A DNA stretch of 5,084 nucleotides from Desulfobacteraceae bacterium (GTDB lineage Bacteria > Desulfobacterota > Desulfobacteria > Desulfobacterales > Desulfosalsimonadaceae): contig PUOB01000043.1 in assembly GCA_003551985.1 (NCBI GenBank), positions 1 through 5,084 of the forward strand. The letters are read 5' to 3'. A program made the translations under genes and the position numbers. Positions 1 through 5,084 of the stretch are shown one piece after another; position 1 is the stretch's first letter, and the number at the start of each line of letters is the position of its first letter. The notes beneath the pieces were generated by a model. It searched no databases, was not told the DNA's origin, and saw only the letters and a program-made list of their open reading frames with translations.

Positions 1-460
1 AATAGATTAAAAATTTTTTGCCGATCCCGCTATATGGCGGATGCTGTAGATTCCTTTTGCATGTAAATGTCTATCGTTTATATATAGACAATCGATAAGT
101 CAAATTTCTATTTTCAATATCAATGAAGGTTTGAAATAGAAAATCTAAATAGCGGGTGCCGAAAAACCATTTTATTTTGTCAGCCTTTCGGGATGCAAAA
201 CCTGCCGCAGCGCCAAACAGCGTTGCCACCACAGCATGGTTTCGCCAAAATCAGTCATGGGAGGTGCTGATGGAGGAGGTGAGTCAACCGGAACAAACAT
301 TTCATAAATTTGGTAGTACCGTCCCAAACCAGAAGACCGAGGGCAGATATGGCATGCGAGAAACGCAAAGTCTTTATATTGATCATTTTGGGGTTAAAAA
401 GAGCGAAATAAGCATTAAAAACACCTGTTTCTTGTGTTTAAATTGATTAAATCCAGCATG
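1..460. other. AT-rich non-coding region without a supported gene
   Basis: No reading frame here looks like a convincing gene. A + frame from a GTG at 156 to 446 has no good ribosome binding site, and its composition shifts abruptly along its length. A short minus-strand frame (71-229, GTG start) encodes about 52 residues, also without a clear ribosome binding site. Visible small structures are an inverted repeat at 68-90 (TGTCTAT/ATAGACA, 9-base loop) and a 4-bp GC stem at 27-40 (CCGC/GCGG). One copy of a dispersed repeat begins at 341. The region may hold decayed coding sequence or the end of an unseen upstream unit. Confidence 0.55.
341..385. repeat. Copy 1 of a diverged dispersed repeat
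   Basis: The 15-mer GGGCAGATATGGCAT at 341-355 recurs exactly at 4184-4198. A second matching block follows at nearly the same distance: 370-385 against 4215-4230, 13 of 16 bases identical. The stretch between the blocks is only loosely similar and differs by 2 bases in length. This copy lies upstream of the riboswitch-kai unit. The other lies in the leader region of the methionine sulfoxide reductase gene. The function is unknown. Confidence 0.5.
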
Positions 461-490
461 TTGGCTTGGTCCGACCCCATGATTTAAAAT
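461..490 (+). promoter_or_regulatory. Candidate sigma-70 type promoter for the kai operon
   Basis: A -35-like TTGGCT (461-466) and a -10-like TAAAAT (485-490) are separated by 18 bases. They match the consensus at 4 and 5 of 6 positions. Transcription would start near 497, just before the riboswitch-like leader, giving a 5' leader of about 250 bases ahead of kaiC. The position is sensible, but short AT-rich matches are common in this region, so this is a weak prediction. Confidence 0.3.
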
Positions 491-499
491 TAGTTGACT

Positions 500-629
500 T
501 TGCGTGTCGGCCAGTGCATGGTTAAAATAAGATAAAGTCATACCAATCGGGAGATTGGGACGGAAAGTCACGGGCCTTTTCGAAACTGGTTTTTCACGAT
601 TTTGGTTGGAAGAGACAGCCGGACTGCAA
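500..629 (+). promoter_or_regulatory. c-di-GMP-I (GEMM-I) riboswitch aptamer, putative
   Basis: The leader shows the ordered hallmarks of the GEMM-I family. First is a perfect hairpin CCAATC-GGGA-GATTGG (543-558) capped by a GNRA tetraloop. Right after it comes GGGACGGAAAGTCACGGGCC (557-576), resembling the family core GGGACGCAAAGCC-CGGG. Then follows a variable second arm (577-613), and finally GACAGCCGG (614-622), the conserved 3' strand. Aligned by eye to the Vibrio Vc2 aptamer, the ligand-contacting G20, A47 and C92 fall at about G537, A564 and C619. G rather than A at position 20 would favour c-di-GMP over cGAMP. Departures are U at the position of G21, with a compensating G for C46 (a G-U wobble), and a poorly defined P1. 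The best P1 I see is TTGCG (500-504) with TGCAA (625-629). A covariance-model search with Rfam RF01051 would settle it. Confidence 0.68.
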
Positions 630-630
630 T

Positions 631-646
631 TGACTTTTTTTGTCCC
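631..646 (+). promoter_or_regulatory. Probable riboswitch expression-platform segment
   Basis: TGACTTTTTTTGTCCC (631-646) can pair with GGGACGGAAAGTCA (557-570), the conserved core of the aptamer. This gives 7 Watson-Crick pairs, two G-U wobbles, a two-U bulge and 5 more Watson-Crick pairs. That pairing cannot coexist with the folded aptamer. The segment also contains a run of seven T (635-641). TGACTTT can alternatively pair with a second AAAGTCA at 534-540. I see no classical GC-rich terminator stem directly before the T run, so whether ligand turns expression on or off cannot be told from sequence. Confidence 0.45.
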
Positions 647-692
647 CATTCTCGATGTAAGGTATTAATTTTATATATATTTCTTTCTAGAA

Positions 693-716
693 GACAACCC
701 CTCCGGGTTCTTTGTC
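693..716 (+). promoter_or_regulatory. Small leader hairpin upstream of the kaiC start
   Basis: GACAACCC (693-700) faces GGGTT (705-709) and GTC (714-716) across a CTCC loop. The result is an 8-bp stem with a four-base bulge on the 3' side, 33 bases before the kaiC ATG. Its 3' side contains TTTGTCCCAT (711-720), a near copy of TTTGTCCCCAT (639-649) in the platform. It might take part in riboswitch-controlled folding or simply protect the leader. Confidence 0.3.
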
Positions 717-749
717 CCATCATTAATTCAAATGGATACGGGCTGACCA

Positions 750-2282
750 ATGAACCAGCATTCAGGCGCCAAACCGTTTATCCCCACAGATCAGATTCAA
801 TCCATTCCCAAATTGCTCACCCACATTCATGGACTGGACGAAATCCTGGAAGGAGGGTTGCCCGAAGGCCAGATCACGGCTGTTGTCGGCGGCCCCGGTG
901 CCGGAAAGACCGTAATCGGCCTCGAATTTGCCTATCGCAGCGCACTGGCTGGTGAACCGTGTATTTTCGCATCTTTTGAAGAACGGGCGTCCGAGCTGCG
1001 CAGAAATGCCCTGGCCATGGGCTGGGACCTCAAGCGCCTCGAAGATACGGGCAAACTGTTTCTTATTGATTCCCGGCCCGGCCCGGATGTGATCCGCGCC
1101 GGCGAATACAATCTCAATGGCCTGCTGGCGATACTGGAGGGAAAGTCCGAAGCTATGAACGCCCGCAGGCTGGTCATTGATTCCATGGACGTGATACTGC
1201 GGATTTTCGAGGATTCCAACCGACAACAGGACCAGCTTTACCAGCTGACGGACTGGTTGAATAAAAAAGCCATCTCAGCGATACTCACCGCCCGGATGAT
1301 TTCCGAGAACAATAAATTTACCAGTCACCGGTTCCTGGAGTTTGCGGCCGACTGCCTGATCAAGATGGACGCCCGGGTAGACGGGCAGATTACCACCCGT
1401 CGACTTCGGGTGGCGAAATACCGGGGTTCGAGCTTCAGAAGCAACGAATACCCGTATATTATCAGCCAGGGCGGCTTTTTCCTGCTGCCCATCAGCACGA
1501 TGGGGCTGAAACACGCCGCCCTGGGCAAACCGGTCTCAAGCGGCAGGCCGGAAATAGACGAGGTTTTGGGCGGCGGTTATCGACGTGCATCCAGCATACT
1601 TGTCACGGGAGGCGCCGGCACCGGAAAAACCACCCTGCTCTCGACCTTTGTCGAGGCGGCCTGCGGGCGCGGGGAAAAAGTGCTGTTCGTCAACTTCGAG
1701 GAGTCCGTGGAAGCCATGACGAGCGCGATGTCAAGCATCAACATTGACCTGGACCCTTTCTTCAGAGACAAGACATTGCAAATGATTACCGCCATGCCCG
1801 AGTCCATGGGGGCCGAGGAACATTTTTTCCGGATCTTTCAGGCAATTGAGGAATTTGTGCCGGATCACGTTTTGGTGGACGCGGTTTCGGCGACGCTGCG
1901 AATCGGCACGCCGCAGGCAGCTTTCGAATACCTGATGCGGCTGATCAACATCTGCAAGGAACGCGGCATCACGAGCCTGATGAGCAATCAGGGGGGCGGC
2001 AGTGCGATAAATATGGACCACAGCAGCAACCTGGGCATCTCTTCGCTCGTGGATACTCTCCTTATGCTTCGCTACGTGAGAAAAGACGCCGAAATCGGTC
2101 GCCTGCTCCTGGTTGTCAAATCACGCGGTATGGCCCACTCAAACCAATATCGTGAATTCAGGATCACCGATCAGGGAATTGTTCTTCTGGGGCCGCTTGA
2201 AAAGGGCAGGCTTCCGGGATCGGATCTGAATGGGGAACAGGGAGCTCCTGCATTTCATCCGCGAACCCGGGAGAGTAGATAA
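750..2282 (+). CDS. kaiC: KaiC-like circadian clock ATPase/autokinase
   Basis: A 510-residue double RecA-fold protein, close to the roughly 519 residues of cyanobacterial KaiC. The CI domain (about 21-250) has Walker A GGPGAGKT (47-54), catalytic Glu pair E77-E78 and Walker B around D144. The CII domain (about 254-485) has Walker A GGAGTGKT (287-294), E317-E318 and Walker B around D377. KaiC hydrolyses ATP in CI, autophosphorylates in CII and forms ring hexamers in the cytoplasm. The cyanobacterial phosphosites T426/S431/T432 align with S426, S431 and S432 here (ISSLVD against ISTITD). A Ser-Ser-Ser pattern is, as I recall, typical of KaiC2-type proteins. The tail after about 480 does not resemble the KaiA-binding A-loop and tail, and no KaiA gene is nearby. 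The start at 750 is set by an in-frame TGA at 744-746. Its ribosome binding site is weak (GGA at 734-736), which may fit leader control. It is the first gene of the operon and overlaps kaiB by one base. Confidence 0.93.
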   Translation: MNQHSGAKPFIPTDQIQSIPKLLTHIHGLDEILEGGLPEGQITAVVGGPGAGKTVIGLEFAYRSALAGEPCIFASFEERASELRRNALAMGWDLKRLEDTGKLFLIDSRPGPDVIRAGEYNLNGLLAILEGKSEAMNARRLVIDSMDVILRIFEDSNRQQDQLYQLTDWLNKKAISAILTARMISENNKFTSHRFLEFAADCLIKMDARVDGQITTRRLRVAKYRGSSFRSNEYPYIISQGGFFLLPISTMGLKHAALGKPVSSGRPEIDEVLGGGYRRASSILVTGGAGTGKTTLLSTFVEAACGRGEKVLFVNFEESVEAMTSAMSSINIDLDPFFRDKTLQMITAMPESMGAEEHFFRIFQAIEEFVPDHVLVDAVSATLRIGTPQAAFEYLMRLINICKERGITSLMSNQGGGSAINMDHSSNLGISSLVDTLLMLRYVRKDAEIGRLLLVVKSRGMAHSNQYREFRITDQGIVLLGPLEKGRLPGSDLNGEQGAPAFHPRTRESR

Positions 2283-2608
2283 TGAAGGCTCTCGATAAAA
2301 ATAATTCCGGTCAAAAGGGGGTTTTCTGGAACCAGACCCAGCAACTTATTCTTTTCGTGGTGGGCAATGAACCCAATTCCCTGCAGGCCCGCCAAAACAT
2401 GAAACATCTATACGAGATATTCGACGGGCTTGTTGAATACGAGGTCATCGATGTGCTCGAGGATTTCCAAACCGCCCTGGAATACAATATCCTGGCAACC
2501 CCCGCGCTGGTGCGGGTACATCCCGAGCCCCAATTAACCATACTGGGCAACCTGAGCGATACGGAACGGATCCTGACGTTGTTGGATTACAAGGAGTCCG
2601 CAAGATGA
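2282..2608 (+). CDS. kaiB: KaiB-like thioredoxin-fold clock protein
   Basis: A 108-residue protein covering the whole KaiB family, usually about 100 residues. In order it shows the first strand and loop LILFVVGNEPNS (22-33), like the cyanobacterial LYVAGNTPNS. Next is the VIDVLED strand (55-61), then NILATPALVRVHP (69-81) with the thioredoxin-like cis-proline at P74, and finally ILGNLSD (87-93), where cyanobacterial KaiB has GDLSD. In the clock, KaiB switches fold and docks on the CI ring of KaiC, opposing phosphorylation and gating kinase output. The role here is inferred from family and position. The first 18 residues are extra and unremarkable. The ATG overlaps the kaiC stop as TAATG, with an SD-like GGAG at 2270-2273, 8 bases upstream, so the two are translationally coupled. 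The 3' end overlaps the kinase gene by 4 bases (ATGA). Confidence 0.92.
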   Translation: MKALDKNNSGQKGVFWNQTQQLILFVVGNEPNSLQARQNMKHLYEIFDGLVEYEVIDVLEDFQTALEYNILATPALVRVHPEPQLTILGNLSDTERILTLLDYKESAR

Positions 2609-3921
2609 ATGAATCCAGGCCATCCTATGAGGCGCTCGAAGCTCGGCTGGCCCGGGCAGAAGATTTGATTGCGGCACTCAAGGGATCTGAGGTGGACGCG
2701 GTCCTCGGGTGGGCGGATATTGCCTTTGTCCGGGAACGCAGCGCCGAAGAGCGGGCACGGGCATTTCAAGCTGAACTCGAACGCCAGGTGGCTGAACGCA
2801 CAGAATTGGCCGAGACCAGGGCGAGGCAGCTTCAGACCCTGGCCAGGGAACTGCTTGAAGCTGAAGAGCGTGAGCGAAGGAGAATCGCCCAGCTTCTTCA
2901 CGATGACCTGCAACAGCTTTTGGCCGGTGCCAAACTGCAGTTGCAATCGGTTGACCAATATGGGTCCAATGCCCCCATCTTAAGCAAGATTGATGGATTG
3001 CTAAAGGATTCCCTTGCCAAAATACGCAGCCTCTCGCATGAGCTGAGTCCCCCGGTGCTGCATCACTCAGGGCTATCTGCCGCCATGGAATGGCTGGTCC
3101 AGCATCTCAACGAACGGTTCGGATTTCTCGTGCAGCTTGAAACCGACGCGGAGGAGTGGTTTGAGAACGAAACCCTGAAGGTATTCCTTTTCCGGGCCGT
3201 GCAGGAACTATTATTTAACGCGGTTAAACATGCGGGTGTAAAAAAAGCGCGGGTCGGTCTTTCAGCCTCGGATGGCCGTTTAGTTATAGACGTAAGCGAT
3301 CAGGGCAGGGGATTTAACCCCGATCCGAAGTCCCTTTCTGCAAAAAACGGTCTTGGACTGCTGAGCCTGTGGGAACGCACCCGGTTTATGGGTGGTGACC
3401 TGTCAATCGAAAGTGCTCCCGGCCAGGGCAGCTGCTTCACGCTGACGGTCCCTTTGCCAAAAACCCGAGAAAAATTACCAGACGACCCCGGGCTCGGGCA
3501 AGAGCGCAGGCCACCGAACAGGGGGATTGATGCTTCTGCAGATGAAGATATCCGGGTTCTGATTGTAGACGATCACAAGGTGATGCGTCAGGCATTGAGT
3601 ACGATGCTCCGCAATCACCCGGAAATCCATGTTGCAGGACAGGCGTCCAATGGATGGGAAGCCGTTGAGCGAGTACGAGATTTAAGCCCCGATTTAGTCT
3701 TGATGGATGTCTCCATGCCCGGGCTGAGCGGTGTGGAAGCCACGCGGATTATCAAGGCGGAACGGCCCGAAGTGAGCATAATCGGATTGTCCATGTATGA
3801 TGATGATCAGCTCGTGCAGAAAATGCAACAAGCTGGAGCTGAAGAATTTATAAGCAAGTCGGTCTCTTCAAATGAACTGCTGGAGGCCATTTACAAGACA
3901 GTCCGTTGTAATCAGAAGTAA
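2605..3921 (+). CDS. DegS/NarL-class histidine kinase fused to a receiver domain
   Basis: A 438-residue soluble hybrid kinase. Residues 8-98 are largely helical and probably coiled coil. They contain the segment AALKGSEVDAVLG, often found just before PAS domains, but no PAS follows and I see no membrane segment. The HisKA_3 dimerisation domain has the H-box ERRRIAQLLHDDLQQ, with phospho-acceptor H99. The HATPase_c domain (about 190-285) has the N-box N205, DQGRGF (232-237) and NGLGL (248-252). A linker (about 287-314) leads to a receiver domain (316-434) with acidic pair D322-D323, phospho-acceptor D368, S396 and K418. The receiver resembles those of NarL/LuxR regulators, yet the protein ends without an HTH. 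It probably senses KaiC/KaiB and relays phosphate to its own receiver or to an unseen partner, replacing SasA. Unlike SasA it has no KaiB-like domain. SD AAGGAG (2591-2596) lies 8 bases before the ATG, which overlaps kaiB by 4 bases. Confidence 0.9.
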   Translation: MNESRPSYEALEARLARAEDLIAALKGSEVDAVLGWADIAFVRERSAEERARAFQAELERQVAERTELAETRARQLQTLARELLEAEERERRRIAQLLHDDLQQLLAGAKLQLQSVDQYGSNAPILSKIDGLLKDSLAKIRSLSHELSPPVLHHSGLSAAMEWLVQHLNERFGFLVQLETDAEEWFENETLKVFLFRAVQELLFNAVKHAGVKKARVGLSASDGRLVIDVSDQGRGFNPDPKSLSAKNGLGLLSLWERTRFMGGDLSIESAPGQGSCFTLTVPLPKTREKLPDDPGLGQERRPPNRGIDASADEDIRVLIVDDHKVMRQALSTMLRNHPEIHVAGQASNGWEAVERVRDLSPDLVLMDVSMPGLSGVEATRIIKAERPEVSIIGLSMYDDDQLVQKMQQAGAEEFISKSVSSNELLEAIYKTVRCNQK

Positions 3922-3930
3922 AATTCTTTG

Positions 3931-3948
3931 CCATGCTCTTATGCATGG
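3931..3948. repeat. Perfect 6-bp inverted repeat after the kinase gene
   Basis: CCATGC (3931-3936) and GCATGG (3943-3948) flank a TCTTAT loop, 10 bases after the kinase stop codon. No T run follows, so it is not a standard intrinsic terminator, though it could stabilise the 3' end of the mRNA. Confidence 0.4.
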
Positions 3949-3965
3949 AATCCTACCACGCGCAA

Positions 3966-4003
3966 CGCATACGTTTGTTCCATTGCACGGCTGAACGTAT
4001 GCG
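3966..4003. repeat. Strong 10-bp hairpin in the intergenic region
   Basis: CGCATACGTT (3966-3975) and AACGTATGCG (3994-4003) are perfectly complementary around an 18-base interior. Two G-U pairs extend the stem to 12 bp and leave a 14-base loop. It lies 45 bases past the kinase stop. Without a downstream T run in either direction it is not a classic terminator. It could be a transcript-end structure or a dyad binding site. Confidence 0.5.
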
Positions 4004-4011
4004 CAGGACTA

Positions 4012-4049
4012 CCCGTTCTCCCTGAATATTTCCGGGTTGGCGGAACGGG
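4012..4049. repeat. 7-bp inverted repeat, third in the series
   Basis: CCCGTTC (4012-4018) and GAACGGG (4043-4049) pair perfectly. The 24-base interior carries a weaker dyad (CCC at 4020-4022, GGG at 4034-4036). It follows the 3966-4003 stem by only 8 bases, so the stretch 3931-4049 is three consecutive hairpins. Confidence 0.45.
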
Positions 4050-4097
4050 GTCGGGCCAAGATAACCCATCATAAAAACAAAATATAAAGTCATAATT

Positions 4098-4114
4098 GCC
4101 CCTCATCCGAGGGC
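4098..4114. repeat. Short GC hairpin with ATCC loop
   Basis: CCCTC (4100-4104) and GAGGG (4109-4113) flank an ATCC loop, with a possible extra G-C pair (4098/4114) across a bulged C. It is embedded in AT-rich sequence. A 13-base segment overlapping it (4088-4100) recurs with 11 of 13 matches at 4141-4153. Confidence 0.35.
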
Positions 4115-4149
4115 TATATTGCACTTTTGGGGGCTAAAAAAGACATTAT

Positions 4150-4198
4150 TGCCATGGCGAGAGCAAAGCGGCGCTGCATACCCGGGCAGATATGGCAT
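4150..4198 (+). promoter_or_regulatory. Structured element in the msrAB leader region (with repeat copy 2)
   Basis: TGCCAT (4150-4155) pairs with ATGGCA (4192-4197). They enclose a second stem, CTGC (4174-4177) with GCAG (4186-4189). The 3' arm overlaps the 15-mer at 4184-4198 that is shared with 341-355. If transcribed, this would fold as a two-tier stem about 60 bases before the msrAB start codon. I do not recognise it as a known riboswitch class. Confidence 0.3.
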
Positions 4199-4230
4199 TG
4201 AATCCGCAGAAAAGGTCCTTATTTTAATCA
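4184..4230. repeat. Copy 2 of a diverged dispersed repeat
   Basis: This is the partner of the copy at 341-385. It has the exact 15-mer at 4184-4198, and the block 4215-4230 matches 370-385 at 13 of 16 bases. The second block forms part of the loop and left arm of the hairpin just ahead of the msrAB ribosome binding site. Confidence 0.5.
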
Positions 4231-4241
4231 GGAACCTTTTT
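4210..4241 (+). terminator. Terminator-like hairpin directly before the msrAB ribosome binding site
   Basis: AAAAGGTCCT (4210-4219) pairs with AGG-A-ACCTTTT (4230-4240) as 10 bp with one bulged A. The loop is AT-rich and the T run covers 4237-4241. It ends 4 bases before the AAGGA ribosome binding site of msrAB. It could be an attenuator in the msrAB leader, or an A/T-flanked bidirectional terminator. The stem is only moderately GC-rich, so termination strength is uncertain. Confidence 0.4.
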
Positions 4242-4259
4242 AAACAAGGAAAAACGGCA

Positions 4260-5084
4260 ATGAAAGAAAATTTGATCCGCTGCCTCGCTGCATGGGCGGT
4301 GACGGGATTTTTTATACTGTCTGCCGCAGGCTGCAGTTTCGGCCAGGAAAAGGAGAACCCGATGATGGAGAATATAAAAGACAATGACAAATATGAACAG
4401 GCAACGTTTGCGGGGGGATGTTTCTGGTGCATGGTGGCGCCTTTCGAAGATGCCGGCGGGATTATCGGTATTCAATCGGGGTACGCCGGGGGGGAACATG
4501 AAAACCCGTCATACGAAGACGTTGCACGGGGAATGACCGACCACGTGGAAGCGGTCCAGATCACGTACGATCCCGATATTGTCGATTACGAAACCCTGCT
4601 GGATGTTTACTGGCGGCAGATAGATCCCACCGATGACGGCGGGTCATTCGTGGATCGGGGGGACCATTACCGCTCCGTGATTTTTTATCATAACGAGCGG
4701 CAGAAAGCCGGGGCCATTGCATCCAAAGAGAAACTGGCGGCATCCGGGCTTTTTGATCGGCCAATCGCAACGGAAATCCGCCCCTTTACGACCTTTTACG
4801 CGGCTGAAGCGTATCACCAGGATTACCACAAGAAGAATCCTATCCGTTACAAGATCTACCGGTACAATTCCGGGCGGGACCGGTTCATCAAAAATCACTG
4901 GGAGGAAAGCAAAAACAACGGCTACGAAAGGCCTTCCGACGAAACGCTGAAAAAAACGCTTACGCCCCTGCAGTTTCACGTGACCCGGGAGGACGGCACC
5001 GAGCCCCCGTTTAAAAACGACTTCTGGGACAACAAAAAATCGGGTATTTACGTGGATGTTGTTTCCGGGGAGCCGCTTTTTTCC
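4260..5084 (+). CDS. msrAB: Exported MsrA-MsrB fusion, methionine sulfoxide reductase (3' end outside window)
   Basis: The 275 visible residues form a bifunctional repair enzyme that reduces methionine-S-sulfoxide (MsrA) and, in the second domain, methionine-R-sulfoxide (MsrB). Residues 1-25 look like a lipoprotein signal: basic start, hydrophobic core, and SAAGC with C25 as the lipidated cysteine. That would place the enzyme at the cell envelope. MsrA (about 46-210) has the active site GGCFWC with nucleophile C54, then SGYAGG (73-78), E97 in DHVEAV, and DHYRS (135-139). The MsrB domain begins near 230 ([13 protein letters not shown] at 248-251, [11 protein letters not shown] at 264-274). It has DVVS where zinc-binding MsrBs carry CxxC, so it appears to be the zinc-free form. 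Its catalytic cysteine would lie beyond the window. AAGGA (4246-4250) stands 9 bases before this start. A second in-frame ATG at 4362 also has a strong SD. It is probably transcribed separately from the kai operon. Confidence 0.93.
   Translation, partial: MKENLIRCLAAWAVTGFFILSAAGCSFGQEKENPMMENIKDNDKYEQATFAGGCFWCMVAPFEDAGGIIGIQSGYAGGEHENPSYEDVARGMTDHVEAVQITYDPDIVDYETLLDVYWRQIDPTDDGGSFVDRGDHYRSVIFYHNERQKAGAIASKEKLAASGLFDRPIATEIRPFTTFYAAEAYHQDYHKKNPIRYKIYRYNSGRDRFIKNHWEESKNNGYERPSDETLKKTLTPLQFHVTREDGTEPPFKNDFWDNKKSGIYVDVVSGEPLFS
4348..4364 (+). promoter_or_regulatory. Internal ribosome binding site and possible second msrAB start
   Basis: AAAAGGAG (4348-4355 region, SD core AGGAG) lies about 7 bases before an in-frame ATG at 4362-4364 (Met35), which is followed at once by a second ATG. 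Starting here would remove the lipoprotein signal and give a cytoplasmic MsrAB beginning just before the MsrA domain. Confidence 0.35.

Noticed and set aside
71..229. Minus-strand frame of about 52 codons beginning at GTG (alanine/glycine-rich start, AT-rich end)
   Set aside because: It reads somewhat protein-like, but the frame is closed by a stop just upstream, has no clear SD and matches nothing I recognise. It may be decayed coding sequence.
156..446. + strand 96-codon frame from a GTG
   Set aside because: No ribosome binding site, no recognisable motif, and the base composition changes sharply along it. It also overlaps the dispersed repeat. Not supported as a gene.
494..528. TTGACT (494-499) with TAAAAT (523-528) as a promoter
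   Set aside because: The 23-base spacing is too long for a sigma-70 promoter, and the start would fall inside the aptamer. The 461-490 pair fits better.
531..576. 3',3'-cGAMP (Geobacter-type) variant of the riboswitch
   Set aside because: The base aligned with position 20 appears to be G (537), which is the c-di-GMP form. The alignment is by eye, so this is not final.
383..750. Minus-strand frames at 383-649 and 568-750
   Set aside because: They lie across the promoter and riboswitch region, have no family features, and are best explained as chance openings.
602..955. + strand 117-codon frame overlapping the start of kaiC
   Set aside because: It runs through the leader and out of frame over the conserved Walker A region of kaiC, so it is a shadow frame.
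762..1226. Minus-strand 154-codon frame opposite kaiC
   Set aside because: It is antisense to the conserved CI domain and is explained by codon bias of kaiC. No family motif is visible.
4037..4065. TTGGCG/GATAAC promoter-like pair for msrAB (also TTGCAC 4119-4124 with CATTAT 4144-4149)
   Set aside because: Both pairs match the consensus weakly, and the second has a 19-base spacer. Neither stands out enough to list as a promoter.
3939..4124. Minus-strand 61-codon frame in the intergenic region
   Set aside because: It coincides with the row of inverted repeats, has no ribosome binding site and no recognisable protein features.

Overview
The window holds two unrelated-looking transcription units on the + strand, separated by structured non-coding DNA. 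The mix suggests a Gram-negative bacterium, perhaps a deltaproteobacterium/Desulfobacterota. The clues are a lipoprotein-type exported MsrAB, a KaiC/KaiB pair without KaiA, a DegS/NarL-class kinase and a GEMM-type (c-di-GMP-I) riboswitch. This assignment is inference: no taxonomic marker gene is present.

Layout. Positions 1-460 are AT-rich, with no gene I can support. A candidate promoter (461-490) precedes a long leader. Positions about 500-629 of that leader look like a c-di-GMP-I riboswitch aptamer. The downstream segment 631-646 is complementary to the aptamer core, as expected of an expression platform. Next come three tightly coupled genes: a double-domain KaiC-like ATPase (750-2282), a KaiB-like thioredoxin-fold protein (2282-2608) and a histidine kinase fused to a receiver domain (2605-3921). 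They overlap by 1 and 4 bases, so they are almost certainly one operon. Positions 3922-4259 hold no gene but several strong inverted repeats, including a terminator-like hairpin just before the next ribosome binding site. A fused methionine sulfoxide reductase MsrA-MsrB lipoprotein starts at 4260 and runs off the window inside its MsrB domain.

How the genes may work together. By analogy with the cyanobacterial clock, KaiC would be the ATPase/autokinase and KaiB its fold-switching partner. The HK-REC protein, in the place of SasA/CikA, would read the KaiC state and pass phosphate through its own receiver. The kinase shows no sensor domain, so KaiC/KaiB may be its input. No KaiA is present and the C-terminus of KaiC is divergent, which argues for a simplified timer or stress switch rather than a true circadian oscillator. 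The leader riboswitch would place this Kai module under c-di-GMP control, and that is the most interesting proposal here. The adjacent msrAB has its own structured leader and is probably expressed separately. It repairs oxidised methionine, so a shared stress theme is possible but unproven.
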